Origin: Lachnospiraceae bacterium
GTDB lineage: Bacteria; Bacillota; Clostridia; Lachnospirales; Lachnospiraceae
Direction: 5' to 3'
DNA: 57,539 nucleotides
NCBI GenBank assembly: GCA_022799355.1
Contig: JAAWOG010000018.1
Coordinates: 1-57,539, forward strand
A program made the position numbers and the translations under genes. This document shows positions 1-8,390 of the stretch, one piece after another; position 1 is the stretch's first letter, and every line of letters begins with the position of its first letter. Below the pieces are notes generated by a model. That model ran no database searches. It was not told the origin of the DNA and saw nothing but the letters and a program-made list of their open reading frames with translations.

Positions 1-2
1 TC

Positions 3-1223
3 CATGAACTTGCCCGGGATCTGTGTGCGCGCTTTGAAGAATACTTTGAAATCGGATTTCATCAGGCAGAACTCGAAGACTTTGCCTTTTTGCTCTATAC
101 ATCCATCACCTCTCTGATGATCGACGAGATCAATGAGGCAAACCTTGCAAAATACGCGGGGGAGGAATGCATTGCCCTTGTAGATTCCATGTTCAAGAAA
201 CTCCGGGACGATTACGGCGTCACACTCGATTCCGAAGAGTTCCGCATCCGCTTTGCCCTCCATGTAAGGGGACTTTTGCTGCGCCAGAAAACAAAACACT
301 ACAACCACAATCCGCTGACGGCGTCTATCAAGACCTCCTGTCCGCTTATTTATGACGCCGCTGTCAGTTTGTGCAGCGTCATAGACAGCCCGGAAGATTA
401 CCCCCCCATCATCGATGACGAGATCGCCTATATCGCCTTCCACATCGGCAATTTTTTAGAGGAACAGCAGGCAGCCCGCTCCCATATCCGGATCGTACTG
501 AACTGTCCCGCCTATTACGATATGAGGACCACCCTGAAACAAAAACTGATGGAGCGTTTTCGCAGTGATATCCTGATCACGAATATCACTTCCAACGAGC
601 AGCAGCTTGCGGAATCCCTTGCCGAAGCGGATCTGATTCTCTCGACGATCCCTCTTAAGGGTGCCGTCGGCATGCCCAATATCACCATCAATCCGTTTCT
701 GACTTCCGCAGATGCGGGAATCATTGAACGGACCATCACCCAGCTCAAAGAGACGAAAAAAATAAATACCTTTTATCAGGAACTCCACAAGCTTCTGTTC
801 CCGCAGTTTGTGGAACATATAAACAAGCCGCTTTCCAAAGAAGAAACCATACATTACATGTGCCGTAAACTCTATGAGAACGGTTTCTGTCCGGATGATT
901 TTGAGCAGCGTATCCTTGAGCGCGAGGCGCTCTCCTCCACCGTGATCCAGAATTTTGCGATCCCCCATACCGTAAAAATGCAGGAGATAAACTCCTGTAT
1001 GTACATTCTGATCAACGATACGCCGATCGACTGGGACTCCTCCCAGATCCAGCTTGTGATCATGCTGTGCTTTTCACCTGCGGACAGACAGCTTTTCAAC
1101 ACGATCTTCGATCCTCTGGCGATCACTCTCTTAAACCGCAGCACGGTCCGGGAGCTTTTAAACATCAGGACACCGGAAGAATTTTTAAACGTGCTGATCT
1201 GCTCCGACAGGCGGAGACGCTGA
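3..1223 (+). CDS. PRD-domain PTS transcriptional regulator/antiterminator (BglG/MtlR type), 5' end outside window
   Basis: The reading frame is open to the left window edge (first codon at base 3), so only the C-terminal 406 residues are visible. They contain a PTS regulation domain with two conserved-type histidines (in FALHVRGLLLR and AFHIGNFLEE). An EIIB-like segment with a cysteine (IVLNCPAYYD) follows, and then an EIIA-Fru-like module with the IPH active-site motif (NFAIPHTVKM). This order is that of MtlR/LicR-type activators, which PTS phosphorylation switches. The N-terminal helix-turn-helix would lie upstream of the window. It runs convergent to the next gene, so its target is probably an upstream PTS operon and not the leftward ula operon, although that is inference. 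Confidence 0.85.
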   Translation, partial: HELARDLCARFEEYFEIGFHQAELEDFAFLLYTSITSLMIDEINEANLAKYAGEECIALVDSMFKKLRDDYGVTLDSEEFRIRFALHVRGLLLRQKTKHYNHNPLTASIKTSCPLIYDAAVSLCSVIDSPEDYPPIIDDEIAYIAFHIGNFLEEQQAARSHIRIVLNCPAYYDMRTTLKQKLMERFRSDILITNITSNEQQLAESLAEADLILSTIPLKGAVGMPNITINPFLTSADAGIIERTITQLKETKKINTFYQELHKLLFPQFVEHINKPLSKEETIHYMCRKLYENGFCPDDFEQRILEREALSSTVIQNFAIPHTVKMQEINSCMYILINDTPIDWDSSQIQLVIMLCFSPADRQLFNTIFDPLAITLLNRSTVRELLNIRTPEEFLNVLICSDRRRR

Positions 1224-1248
1224 GACAGACCGGCCAGATTTACTTTCG

Positions 1249-2043
1249 TCAGCCGAAAAGACTGACTGTCCCCACCAGCGCCATCAGCCAGAAAAGGACT
1301 GCCGCGGCTAAAAGGACAGGGCTTGCCTTCTTTTCCACAATACCCCCCGCCTCTTTATCATGGAACAGCTTTACCTTCGCTCCCGTCTTATAACTCCCCT
1401 TTGTCCTGGAATTGTAAGCCGAGAGAAAGGTCTTTTCTTTCCCTTCCACGCTGCATCTGATCAGCGGATAGTAAGACTCCACCGGTTTGGAAAACTTTTT
1501 ATTGTCCCCGGTCCGATAGTACAGGATATCCACAATCTCTCCTTCGATCATCGCAAGGCTCTTTTTCCGGTCTTTCCAAAAGGAAGAAAAGGTGATCGCC
1601 CCTCCTAACAGCAGAAGAATCACCAGAATCACAGAACCCGCCTTCTCACCGCTCCTTAACGATACCACCGGAAAGATAGCCAGCCCCATACCCACAAGCG
1701 TGATCGCCAGTGCCGTACCGAAGCTTACGCCCCGCTCCGAATCGGGCACAATCTTTCCGCCGTTTCTGACCAGCTTCAGCTCATCGCCCCTCTCATATTC
1801 CATTGTACTGCTGATCTTCTCGTTAAAAGTCTTTCCGCCTCCGCTGCACTGCACCATCAGCTCATAATAGTGCTGAATCAGCCGCTCCTCCTTGTCTCGC
1901 TTCTCCATGAGCCTTGCGGAAAGCACCTTCCCCATCAGCATATTCTCGGGCTTCTGCTGCCTGATATACGCCCTGATGTTTGTAGTCCCTATCACGAAGA
2001 CGGCGGCGCCCAGCAGTACCAGAAATATAGTTTGTATACTCAT
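1249..2043 (-). CDS. DUF3592-like membrane protein
   Basis: 264 residues of unknown function. It has one N-terminal membrane segment (about 3-22), two central ones (about 108-145) and one at the C terminus (about 243-262). Two soluble blocks resemble each other: each has a basic stretch, an 'xLxxY' strand, a conserved-looking Y-x-L/P-hydrophobic segment and a 'G-K' turn, as in the duplicated DUF3592 fold. The ATG lies directly against the stop of the HAD gene upstream (no gap), so the two are probably translated from one message. The family assignment is a visual judgement. Confidence 0.6.
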   Translation of the reverse strand: MSIQTIFLVLLGAAVFVIGTTNIRAYIRQQKPENMLMGKVLSARLMEKRDKEERLIQHYYELMVQCSGGGKTFNEKISSTMEYERGDELKLVRNGGKIVPDSERGVSFGTALAITLVGMGLAIFPVVSLRSGEKAGSVILVILLLLGGAITFSSFWKDRKKSLAMIEGEIVDILYYRTGDNKKFSKPVESYYPLIRCSVEGKEKTFLSAYNSRTKGSYKTGAKVKLFHDKEAGGIVEKKASPVLLAAAVLFWLMALVGTVSLFG

Positions 2044-2754
2044 CTATTCTTCTTCCTGTCCCTCTCCACTCAGATACTCCTCAAAGGATGTGATCACCGG
2101 ATAAACCTCCCCCTGATAAACCACTTCATCCCTGTCATATGCCGGATGATAATGTGTCCCGACCATACCCAGCGCCGACGGTCCCGCCACATCTTTTTTC
2201 AGGCTGTCCCCGATAAAAACGCACTCCCCGGGAGCACATCCCGCCTTTTTCAGGCAGAGTTCAAAAAAACGCGGCGTAGGTTTCTCCGCCCCCGCCTCCT
2301 CGCTTGTCACAAGAAAATCCAGGTACGAAAGCGCGCCCAGCTTTTCCAGCTTTTTATACTGAATATATGCCGTCATATCGGAACCGATGCCGATTCTGAT
2401 CCCCTTATCTTTCAGCCTTTTCATCAGGGATATCAGTCCCGGCTCCGGCTCCATCACTTCTAAAATCGTATCCCAGTAGACATGATACATCTCGAGCGCC
2501 TTCCTGTAGTCGGCACAGCCGATCTCTTCCAGAAAGCACTGAAAGCGCAGCAGTCTGTTATGCAGCGCGGCACAGTTTTCACCGGTCCGCTCCGTCACAA
2601 TATCCATGCACTTTTTCACGAGCCTCTCCGTCTCCTCAAATTCCATGCCAAACTGTTCCTTCGCATAAGCACCCAGGGCAGCCATCGCCGCTTTGTTTGC
2701 CTTATCAAAACTGTACATGGTATTGTCGATATCAAAAATAACCGCCTTTATCAT
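2044..2754 (-). CDS. HAD-superfamily hydrolase (YjjG-like phosphatase)
   Basis: 236 residues. HAD motif I is FDIDNT with the nucleophile/acid pair D8 and D10. Motif II is the serine of IGSDMT (about 124), motif III the lysine of EKPTPRFF (about 158), and motif IV GDSLKKDV (about 183). The helical cap sits between motifs I and II, the subfamily I layout of phosphoglycolate phosphatase/YjjG nucleotidases. The substrate cannot be read from sequence. It lies 25 bp downstream of ulaF on the same strand and may be co-transcribed with the ascorbate genes, where it could clear a phosphosugar; that is inference. Confidence 0.82.
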   Translation of the reverse strand: MIKAVIFDIDNTMYSFDKANKAAMAALGAYAKEQFGMEFEETERLVKKCMDIVTERTGENCAALHNRLLRFQCFLEEIGCADYRKALEMYHVYWDTILEVMEPEPGLISLMKRLKDKGIRIGIGSDMTAYIQYKKLEKLGALSYLDFLVTSEEAGAEKPTPRFFELCLKKAGCAPGECVFIGDSLKKDVAGPSALGMVGTHYHPAYDRDEVVYQGEVYPVITSFEEYLSGEGQEEE

Positions 2755-2779
2755 ATCTGCCGAATCTCCTGTTTCTCTT

Positions 2780-3466
2780 TTATCTTTGTCCGTAGTAAGC
2801 GTTTGCGCCGTGCTTTCTGAAATAGTGCTTATCCTGCAGTTCCTGAGGCGCCGGCTTCACTTCCGGGTTGATCATTTCACAGCGGGAAGCCATCTTTGCA
2901 ACTTCCTCCAGCACCACCGCGTTGTGCACCGCCTCATGGCCGTCCTTCCCCCAGGTAAAAGGACCATGGTTTTTGCACAGCACCGCCGGAACAGCCTCAT
3001 AGTCCTTGTCCTGAAACAGATCCACGATCAGAAGCCCGGTATTTCTCTCATAATCTTTCAGTTCCTCTTCCGTCAGGCATCTCGCGCAGGGCACTTCACC
3101 GTAGATGTAATCCGCATGTGTCGTTCCGTAACAGGGAATCGCCCTGCCCGCCTGCGCCCAGCTCGTCGCCCAGGATGAGTGGGTGTGCACCACGCCGCCG
3201 ATATTCGCAAACGCCTTATACAGTTCCACATGGGTTGCCGTATCGGAGGAAGGATTGTATTTCCCCTCTACCTTGTTGCCATTAAGATCCATAATCACCA
3301 TATCTTCCGGCGTCAGTTTCTCATAGTCCACGCCGCTCGGTTTGATTGCAAACAGTCCGCTCTCTCTGTCAATCTCGCTGACATTGCCCCAGGTAAAGGT
3401 CACAAGGCCGTACTTCGGCAGCAGCATATTTGCTTCGTACACTCGTTTTTTCAGTTCTTCCAGCAT
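2780..3466 (-). CDS. ulaF: L-ribulose-5-phosphate 4-epimerase (AraD/UlaF family)
   Basis: 228 residues, normal length for class II aldolase-type epimerases. Zinc ligands of the AraD family are visible as H94 and H96 (VVHTHSSW) and H168 ([10 protein letters not shown]), with D75 in SSDTATHV and the KPSGVDYE phosphate-binding segment. It converts L-ribulose 5-phosphate to D-xylulose 5-phosphate, the last step of anaerobic L-ascorbate breakdown. Its place downstream of ulaE in an operon with the ascorbate PTS supports UlaF over AraD. The ribosome-binding site is GAGGAG just upstream. The gap before it carries a short hairpin related to the 103-bp repeats found between ulaC and ulaA. Confidence 0.88.
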   Translation of the reverse strand: MLEELKKRVYEANMLLPKYGLVTFTWGNVSEIDRESGLFAIKPSGVDYEKLTPEDMVIMDLNGNKVEGKYNPSSDTATHVELYKAFANIGGVVHTHSSWATSWAQAGRAIPCYGTTHADYIYGEVPCARCLTEEELKDYERNTGLLIVDLFQDKDYEAVPAVLCKNHGPFTWGKDGHEAVHNAVVLEEVAKMASRCEMINPEVKPAPQELQDKHYFRKHGANAYYGQR

Positions 3467-3486
3467 TGGTTTTTCTCCTCTTAATT

Positions 3487-3519
3487 TAAGTTCCGCACCC
3501 GTCCTGACGGCTGCTGTTT
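3487..3519 (-). repeat. Contracted copy of the ulaC-ulaA intercistronic hairpin element
   Basis: The stretch starting TAAGTTCCGCACCCGTC matches the left end of the 103-bp units at 8391 and 8494. It is preceded by the same TTAATT as the first unit. The interior is missing and it jumps straight to the right arm (GACGGCTGCTG). The two arms still pair (GCACCCGTC with GACGGCTGC, one mismatch, 2-nt loop). It overlaps the stop of the upstream propeller gene and sits just before the ulaF start. Confidence 0.6.
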
Positions 3520-4567
3520 ATTTTGTGATGGTGTAAAGCGCCACCTCGTCGATCTCCCGGTTGGTGGATACCAGCATATCTTTCCCGTCCTTCACATAGT
3601 GATATACATTGGCGGAGCCGCAGTCTCTGTCGATGTATTCCATCTCGTAGGTGCCTTTCTCCTTATTATAGGAAAATACCATCAGATCCCGCTCTCCCTT
3701 CCGGTGTCCGGTCAGCAGCACCGGCTTTCCGCAGAGCATACCGCCGTAGATGGAGTGCAGAAAATCACGCTTCTCCTCAAACTCATAATCCAGTTCAAAC
3801 ACCCCGTTTTTCTTTTTATAAAAACGGACCGTATCACCGTGGAAGGGGGAGATGGTTGCCAGTTCCTTTTCGCCGTCTCCGTCAAAATCCACAAGCACCG
3901 CATCGGAAGCCGCGTCGGATATCAGTTCTCTGATCTCCCACCCGCCATCCTCCTTTTCGGGCGGCACAAACAGAAATACGCCGTTATCCGCAGAGATCAC
4001 GCTGCAGTTTACACCGTCTTCCACCGCTCTGTAATATCCGTGGTTTTTCAGCATATTATCTTTTATCACGGTCAGCGGAAGCTGATGATCCTCATTGTAT
4101 GCGCTCAGGTCATCGGGCAGCACTGCCGCAAAAACCTTCCCCGGGAATCTCCAGTCGTCCTTGTACTCATAATCGGACTTAAGGGCACAGGCGATCAGAT
4201 ACTTTACACCATTCCTCTCCACTATATCAAATCTGTGCACAAATGGCAAATCCACAAGCGTTCTGATCTCCCAGTTTCCCTTCCCCTTCGGTGTTGCGAT
4301 CACGATCTTCGCCTCTTTGGAATCGTTGGGCGAATAAAATTTATGTGTCGCAAGGAACTGGCCGTCGCTTCCCGGCACCTGCACCATTGTCATTACGCCG
4401 CCCGGTTCGGACCAGACCACATCCTCCTGATTCCCATCCATATCAAAGAGCAGGCACTTATCCACCTTCTCCGCCGCCACCAGAAAGTGCTCCTTTCCCT
4501 GATAAACCAACGGCGCAATAGAATAACATTTTGTCAAATTTGATATTACCTTTTTCTCAACTTTCAT
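3518..4567 (-). CDS. FG-GAP/VCBS-like beta-propeller protein of the ascorbate operon, function unknown
   Basis: 349 residues without signal peptide or membrane segment, so probably cytoplasmic. It is rich in short beta repeats of about 45-50 residues with W/F-containing strands. One repeat carries an EF-hand-like calcium loop typical of FG-GAP propellers (VDFDGDGEKELATISP, about 225-240). It lies between ulaE (9 bp away) and ulaF in the same direction, so it is almost certainly co-expressed with ascorbate catabolism. No active site can be named. It could be a sugar-lactone or aldose-handling propeller, or a scaffold. E. coli's ula operon has no counterpart, which makes this the least understood gene of the pathway here. 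Confidence 0.65.
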   Translation of the reverse strand: MKVEKKVISNLTKCYSIAPLVYQGKEHFLVAAEKVDKCLLFDMDGNQEDVVWSEPGGVMTMVQVPGSDGQFLATHKFYSPNDSKEAKIVIATPKGKGNWEIRTLVDLPFVHRFDIVERNGVKYLIACALKSDYEYKDDWRFPGKVFAAVLPDDLSAYNEDHQLPLTVIKDNMLKNHGYYRAVEDGVNCSVISADNGVFLFVPPEKEDGGWEIRELISDAASDAVLVDFDGDGEKELATISPFHGDTVRFYKKKNGVFELDYEFEEKRDFLHSIYGGMLCGKPVLLTGHRKGERDLMVFSYNKEKGTYEMEYIDRDCGSANVYHYVKDGKDMLVSTNREIDEVALYTITK

Positions 4568-4576
4568 CTTCCATCC

Positions 4577-5428
4577 TCATTTCTCAATTTGCTGATCAAG
4601 AATCCCCGCCATCATATCATGCGCGAAATGCAGATCTTCCTTCCAGTTCTCGCTCCCTTTGTACCAGAACTCCGTCACATACCTGCGGATGCCCATTTCC
4701 CAGGCTTTCGCGATCGCCGCCTTGAAGTCCACATGTCCTTCCCCGTAGGGCACCTCCCGGTATCTGCCGGGCAGTGTCTCCTTCAAATGAAGGGACGTGA
4801 TATTGCCTCTCCCCAGCTCCATATCCTCCAGTACGTCCGTCTGATACTGAACCGCCGCATTCGTCATATTGCCCAGATCCGGGTATATTTTCAGATAGTT
4901 AGAGCCGCACAGGGTTACATATTTCATAGCCTTTTCCACGGTATTCATAAATTCATTCTCCATGGTCTCAAGCCCCAGGATCACCCCTGCCTTCTCCGCC
5001 ATCTCGGCGCCTGCTCTCAGATTTTTCAGATAGCGCCGCTTTGTCTCCAGCGTGGAGGGCTCATAATATACGTCATACCCGGGGATCATTACCACCCTGA
5101 CGCCCAGATCGTCCGCAAACCGAATGGACTTCTCAAGAATCTCCATCCCTCTTTTCTCATACTCCGGCTTATCATTTCCCATGGAATATTTTGTCAGTGC
5201 GCTGACACACATGGTCCGAATCGGGATTCCTGTCTCATACATCGTCCGAACCAGCGCAAGCCTATCTTCCTTCGGCATGTCAAGGCGCCCAATCTTCTCC
5301 TCCGAATCATCGATGCTGAGTTCCACATAATCATAGCCCGCTTCCTTTGCCGCCAAAAGCCGCTCCCTCCAGGACAAATCCCCGGGCATTGCCTTCTCAT
5401 ATAATCCCAAAGCGTATGCTTTCATCAT
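4577..5428 (-). CDS. ulaE: L-ribulose-5-phosphate (L-xylulose-5-phosphate) 3-epimerase UlaE
   Basis: 283 residues, a xylose-isomerase-like TIM barrel. Metal ligands are visible in the expected order: Glu in GLETMENEFMNT, Asp in YPDLGNMTNA, His in SLHLKETLPGRYREVP and Glu in RYVTEFWYKG. The N terminus (LGLYEKAMPGDLSWRERL) is the typical UlaE/SgaU start. It interconverts L-xylulose 5-phosphate and L-ribulose 5-phosphate, feeding UlaF. It follows the DeoR regulator by 34 bp and precedes the propeller gene by 9 bp. Confidence 0.92.
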   Translation of the reverse strand: MMKAYALGLYEKAMPGDLSWRERLLAAKEAGYDYVELSIDDSEEKIGRLDMPKEDRLALVRTMYETGIPIRTMCVSALTKYSMGNDKPEYEKRGMEILEKSIRFADDLGVRVVMIPGYDVYYEPSTLETKRRYLKNLRAGAEMAEKAGVILGLETMENEFMNTVEKAMKYVTLCGSNYLKIYPDLGNMTNAAVQYQTDVLEDMELGRGNITSLHLKETLPGRYREVPYGEGHVDFKAAIAKAWEMGIRRYVTEFWYKGSENWKEDLHFAHDMMAGILDQQIEK

Positions 5429-5462
5429 TTACTCTCTTCTCCTGTTACAACCGTTTTATTCT

Positions 5463-6233
5463 TTAAAAATCGCTTCTTCTCACCTGATAGACCTTTACGC
5501 CCTGCGCCCGCATCTGTTCCAGTTCCTCCTCCGGCGCCATCTCATCCGTGATCAGATTTTTTACCATCTCGATCCCGCAGCTTGTAAAGCTGCTGTTATG
5601 CCCGATCTTCGTATGGTCCGCAAGCAGATAGACTCCCTGTCCCGCATGTTCCACCATCAGTTCGTTGACATTTACCTCGTTTGCAATCTCCGTCGTCATG
5701 CCCACCCTGGCGCTGATGCCCGAACACCCCACAAAAGCTTTCTTGGCGTAGACACTCTGCAGGTTGCGGATCGCAAAATCACCGACAAGAGCCTCCTTCG
5801 GGTGGCGCACCTCGCCGCCTGTAAGGATAATATCGACGCCCTCCGCCTTGTCCATGCTGATTGCCCTGACGTTGTTGGTAATCACCGTCACATGCCGGCT
5901 CTTAATATATTTCACCATATTCAGTGCATTCCGGCTTGTATTGATAAAGATGGTATCTCCGTCCTCCACCAGCGATGCCGCATATCTTGCGATCAGGTCC
6001 CTGCAGATCGACACCTCATCGATATATCCGTCCGCATCCCTGGACACTCTTGCCCCTCCGTAAAATCTCTCGATCTGTTTCTGTTCTTCCAGAAACTGAA
6101 GATCCCTCCGAAGGGTTACCACAGACACACCCAGCCTTTTTGCCAGTTCTTCCACGCGTACCTGCGGGTTTCTCTGCAGCATTTCCAGTACCTGTCGCCT
6201 TCTTCCCTCTACGTAAGCCCTCTCTCTTTTCAT
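5463..6233 (-). CDS. DeoR-family transcriptional regulator of the ascorbate operon (UlaR-like)
   Basis: 256 residues from the chosen ATG at 6233, which follows GGAGGTGA by a short gap; an upstream in-frame ATG at 6278 lacks such a site. The N-terminal DeoR helix-turn-helix is VRVEELAKRLGVSVVTLRRD. The C-terminal sugar-phosphate-binding (isomerase-like) domain shows DTIFINTSRN, ITNN and LTGGEVRH. E. coli UlaR is also DeoR-type and senses L-ascorbate 6-phosphate. Here the gene sits inside the operon between ulaB and ulaE, so it is probably autoregulated. The AT-rich inverted repeats upstream of ulaG are its likely operators (inference). Confidence 0.88.
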   Translation of the reverse strand: MKRERAYVEGRRRQVLEMLQRNPQVRVEELAKRLGVSVVTLRRDLQFLEEQKQIERFYGGARVSRDADGYIDEVSICRDLIARYAASLVEDGDTIFINTSRNALNMVKYIKSRHVTVITNNVRAISMDKAEGVDIILTGGEVRHPKEALVGDFAIRNLQSVYAKKAFVGCSGISARVGMTTEIANEVNVNELMVEHAGQGVYLLADHTKIGHNSSFTSCGIEMVKNLITDEMAPEEELEQMRAQGVKVYQVRRSDF

Positions 6234-6333
6234 GCCGTCACCTCCGGGTGCTATCTGGCAGCACTTGTTCCCGGTCACATAAACATGCGGTAACCGGATA
6301 TTTTCCGCAAAAATAACCCTGTGAATGATATGC

Positions 6334-6355
6334 GTCCCGCCAAATCTGGCGGGAC
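6334..6355. other. Perfect 9-bp inverted repeat between ulaB and the DeoR gene
   Basis: GTCCCGCCA and TGGCGGGAC are separated by 4 nt. There is no U-tract on the transcribed strand, so it does not look like a full terminator. As an intercistronic GC-rich hairpin it may protect the 3' end of the upstream PTS message and lower expression of the downstream regulator and enzymes. Confidence 0.6.
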
Positions 6356-6379
6356 ACCCTTATCTTCTTCCTATATCCG

Positions 6380-6685
6380 TTATTCAATAATGCCTTTTTC
6401 TCTCATCTTATCTTCCATCTCCTGTACGGACATGATATTGCGAAGCCCGATCACGATGGTTCCTTTCTTCTCGGCATCCTTAAACATATTTGCAAAATTC
6501 TGTGCACAGAATACCACATCATACTGGGCAGCAGCCGTCTTGCCCTCGGATAACGCGCAGTGATGCACCTTGCCGGGCTTGAGGCCTACCTTGTCAAGCG
6601 CCTTCTGCATCGTCATCTTCATCATCAGGCTCGAGCCTGCTCCATTTGCACAACATACCAGAAAAGTCATATTTTCCTTAGCCAT
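6380..6685 (-). CDS. ulaB: PTS ascorbate-type IIB component
   Basis: 101 residues from the ATG at 6685, which has AGGAGA 6-7 nt upstream; an in-frame ATG 24 nt earlier lacks a good site. The phosphocysteine loop FLVCCANGAGSSLMM (Cys near residue 11) is that of the lactose/ascorbate IIB group. UlaB passes phosphate from UlaC to the incoming sugar. It is separated from ulaA by 208 bp holding a tandem repeat. Confidence 0.93.
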   Translation of the reverse strand: MAKENMTFLVCCANGAGSSLMMKMTMQKALDKVGLKPGKVHHCALSEGKTAAAQYDVVFCAQNFANMFKDAEKKGTIVIGLRNIMSVQEMEDKMREKGIIE

Positions 6686-6739
6686 ATCTTTTCTCCTATT
6701 TTCTTTCAATTTGTTTCATATTTGCCGCCCTGCTGAGGG

Positions 6740-6855
6740 GGCGGGAAACGCTTAGATCTGCTTACTTATCTCCTCCCCGCTCAGAGGGCGGGAAACGCTT
6801 AGATCTGCTTACTTATCTCCTCCCCGCTCAGAGGGCGGGAAACGCTTAGATTTGC
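6740..6855. repeat. 47-bp tandem repeat (two full units plus 22 bp) between ulaA and ulaB
   Basis: The unit beginning GGGCGGGAAACGCTTAGATC recurs exactly every 47 bp (GCGGGAAACG at 6741, 6788 and 6835). Units 1 and 2 are nearly identical; unit 3 breaks off after 22 bp with one C-to-T change. On the transcribed (minus) strand each unit contains CCCGC...GCGGG (5-bp stem), and the outermost copy has CCGCCC/GGGCGG. Each unit has an AAACGCTT core like that of a catabolite-responsive element, and an AGGAGA stretch not placed to serve a start codon. There is no coding potential. Confidence 0.8.
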
Positions 6856-6876
6856 TTCGCATATCTAACCGTAGCA

Positions 6877-6903
6877 GAACAGATTCACTCCGTTCATCTG
6901 TTC
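6877..6903 (-). other. Hairpin spanning the ulaA stop codon
   Basis: GAACAGAT and ATCTGTTC form a perfect 8-bp inverted repeat with an 11-nt loop. The ulaA TGA lies within it. It may be an mRNA-stabilising or attenuating structure. No T-tract follows. Confidence 0.5.
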
Positions 6904-8369
6904 TTTAGTTCTTTATATTTCTCATAGTCTTCCGTTACAAGGAAATAACCTTCTTTATCCGCACGGTACTGCAGCTGCGGGATAGCCAGAAGTCCCACTG
7001 CCACGATCGCAACACCTGCGTAGCTTAAGAACTTCATAAGTGCTGTCATAACAGGCCATACAACCGCCCAGTCCCACATGCCGAGGTATCCGCCGTAAGC
7101 CGCCATGCCTACCCAGCCCGCGATGATTGCGGAACCGAATACCTGACAGAGGCCGGAGATAAACGGCAGAATCAGAGCTGCCTTGATACCGCCTTTTTCA
7201 TTTGCAAAGATCGCGATGGTCGCATTATCAAAGAATACGGGCACGAATCCGCAGATAACAAGTACGGGGCTCTTTAATACGATCAGAACCGCGATAGCGA
7301 TAATCTGTCCGAGGAAGCCTGCAAGGAAACCAAGAGGCACTGCGTTTGCGGAACCGAAACCGAAGATAACCGCACAGTCCACGCCCGGAACGGAACCCGG
7401 AAGCAGCTTATCCGCAATACCCTGGAAGGATGCTGTCAGCTCCGTCACGAATGTACGTACGCCAAGCTGCAGAATTGCCAGATATACGGAGAAGTATAAA
7501 CAGGTCTGAATCACATAAAATACCATGCTTGCGCCTTCTTTTAAGAAACCGCCCTCTATCAGATAATCTCTGCCAAGGATGCAGAGGATTGCGCCGAAGA
7601 ATACCAGCATCAGGATGGAAGTACAAACCATATTTTCATTGAAGATGGACATAAAGCCCGGCAGTTCGATATCATCGATCTTTTTCACTTCTTTGCCGTC
7701 TTTCTTTTTGCCAAAGAGTTTTTCCGCCAGCCAGTAGTTGATAGCTACACCGAACATCTGCTGATGCGCCAGTGTGAAGCCTGCGCCGTCCGTAACTTCC
7801 TGACAGGGTTTGATCAGGATGTTGGTACCTACCGCCCAGTAAGCGCCGAGAATCACTGCCATAACAATGATCATTGCCACATGCTGTGTCAAAAGGCCGG
7901 GCAGAGCAAACATGATCAGCCAGTAAGCCGTCGCCGCCTGCTGTACCTGCACATGGCCGGTTGTGAACAGCGCGCGGAGCTTTGTCAGCTTATTAAAGCG
8001 CACAAGCAGGATGTTTACGATAAAGGCGATCAGCAGAAGGATCATCGCGTCGCCGAAGCCCTTTCCGAATACTTCCTCCACACCCGCGGTTACCGCATTC
8101 TGTCCGAAATACGGATCGATTACCATAGCGTCGATCTGGAATACGTCCTTTAACCCCACCAGAACCGGACGGAAATTTGATACAAGTCCGCCTGATCCGA
8201 CTGTCAGGATCAGATAACCTACAATTGCTTTGATTACGCCCGCAAGGACATCATACCACGGCTTTTTCTGCAGTATGTACCCCAGCATAACAATGAGGCC
8301 AATCATAAATGCAGGCTGCTGTAAAATGTTTGTCGCAAAATACGACCAGGCATTCATTAAAAAATTCAT
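6894..8369 (-). CDS. ulaA: PTS ascorbate-specific permease IIC
   Basis: 491 residues, many hydrophobic segments along the whole length, as in the EIIC_SgaT family of 11-TM ascorbate permeases. Recognisable family stretches are ATNILQQPAFMIGLIVMLGY at the N terminus, FTTGHVQVQQAATAYW, GAGFTLAHQQMFGVAINYWL and GLCQVFGSAIIAGWV. It imports L-ascorbate and phosphorylates it through UlaB. The usual inner-membrane topology and length suggest an intact gene. The 245 bp before it contain a duplicated 103-bp hairpin element. Confidence 0.94.
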   Translation of the reverse strand: MNFLMNAWSYFATNILQQPAFMIGLIVMLGYILQKKPWYDVLAGVIKAIVGYLILTVGSGGLVSNFRPVLVGLKDVFQIDAMVIDPYFGQNAVTAGVEEVFGKGFGDAMILLLIAFIVNILLVRFNKLTKLRALFTTGHVQVQQAATAYWLIMFALPGLLTQHVAMIIVMAVILGAYWAVGTNILIKPCQEVTDGAGFTLAHQQMFGVAINYWLAEKLFGKKKDGKEVKKIDDIELPGFMSIFNENMVCTSILMLVFFGAILCILGRDYLIEGGFLKEGASMVFYVIQTCLYFSVYLAILQLGVRTFVTELTASFQGIADKLLPGSVPGVDCAVIFGFGSANAVPLGFLAGFLGQIIAIAVLIVLKSPVLVICGFVPVFFDNATIAIFANEKGGIKAALILPFISGLCQVFGSAIIAGWVGMAAYGGYLGMWDWAVVWPVMTALMKFLSYAGVAIVAVGLLAIPQLQYRADKEGYFLVTEDYEKYKELKNR

Positions 8370-8390
8370 ATATTCTCCCCTTTCTTAATT

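Noticed and set aside
6740-6855. Possible CRISPR array
   Set aside because: Only two and a half contiguous copies with no variable spacers; it is a simple tandem repeat.
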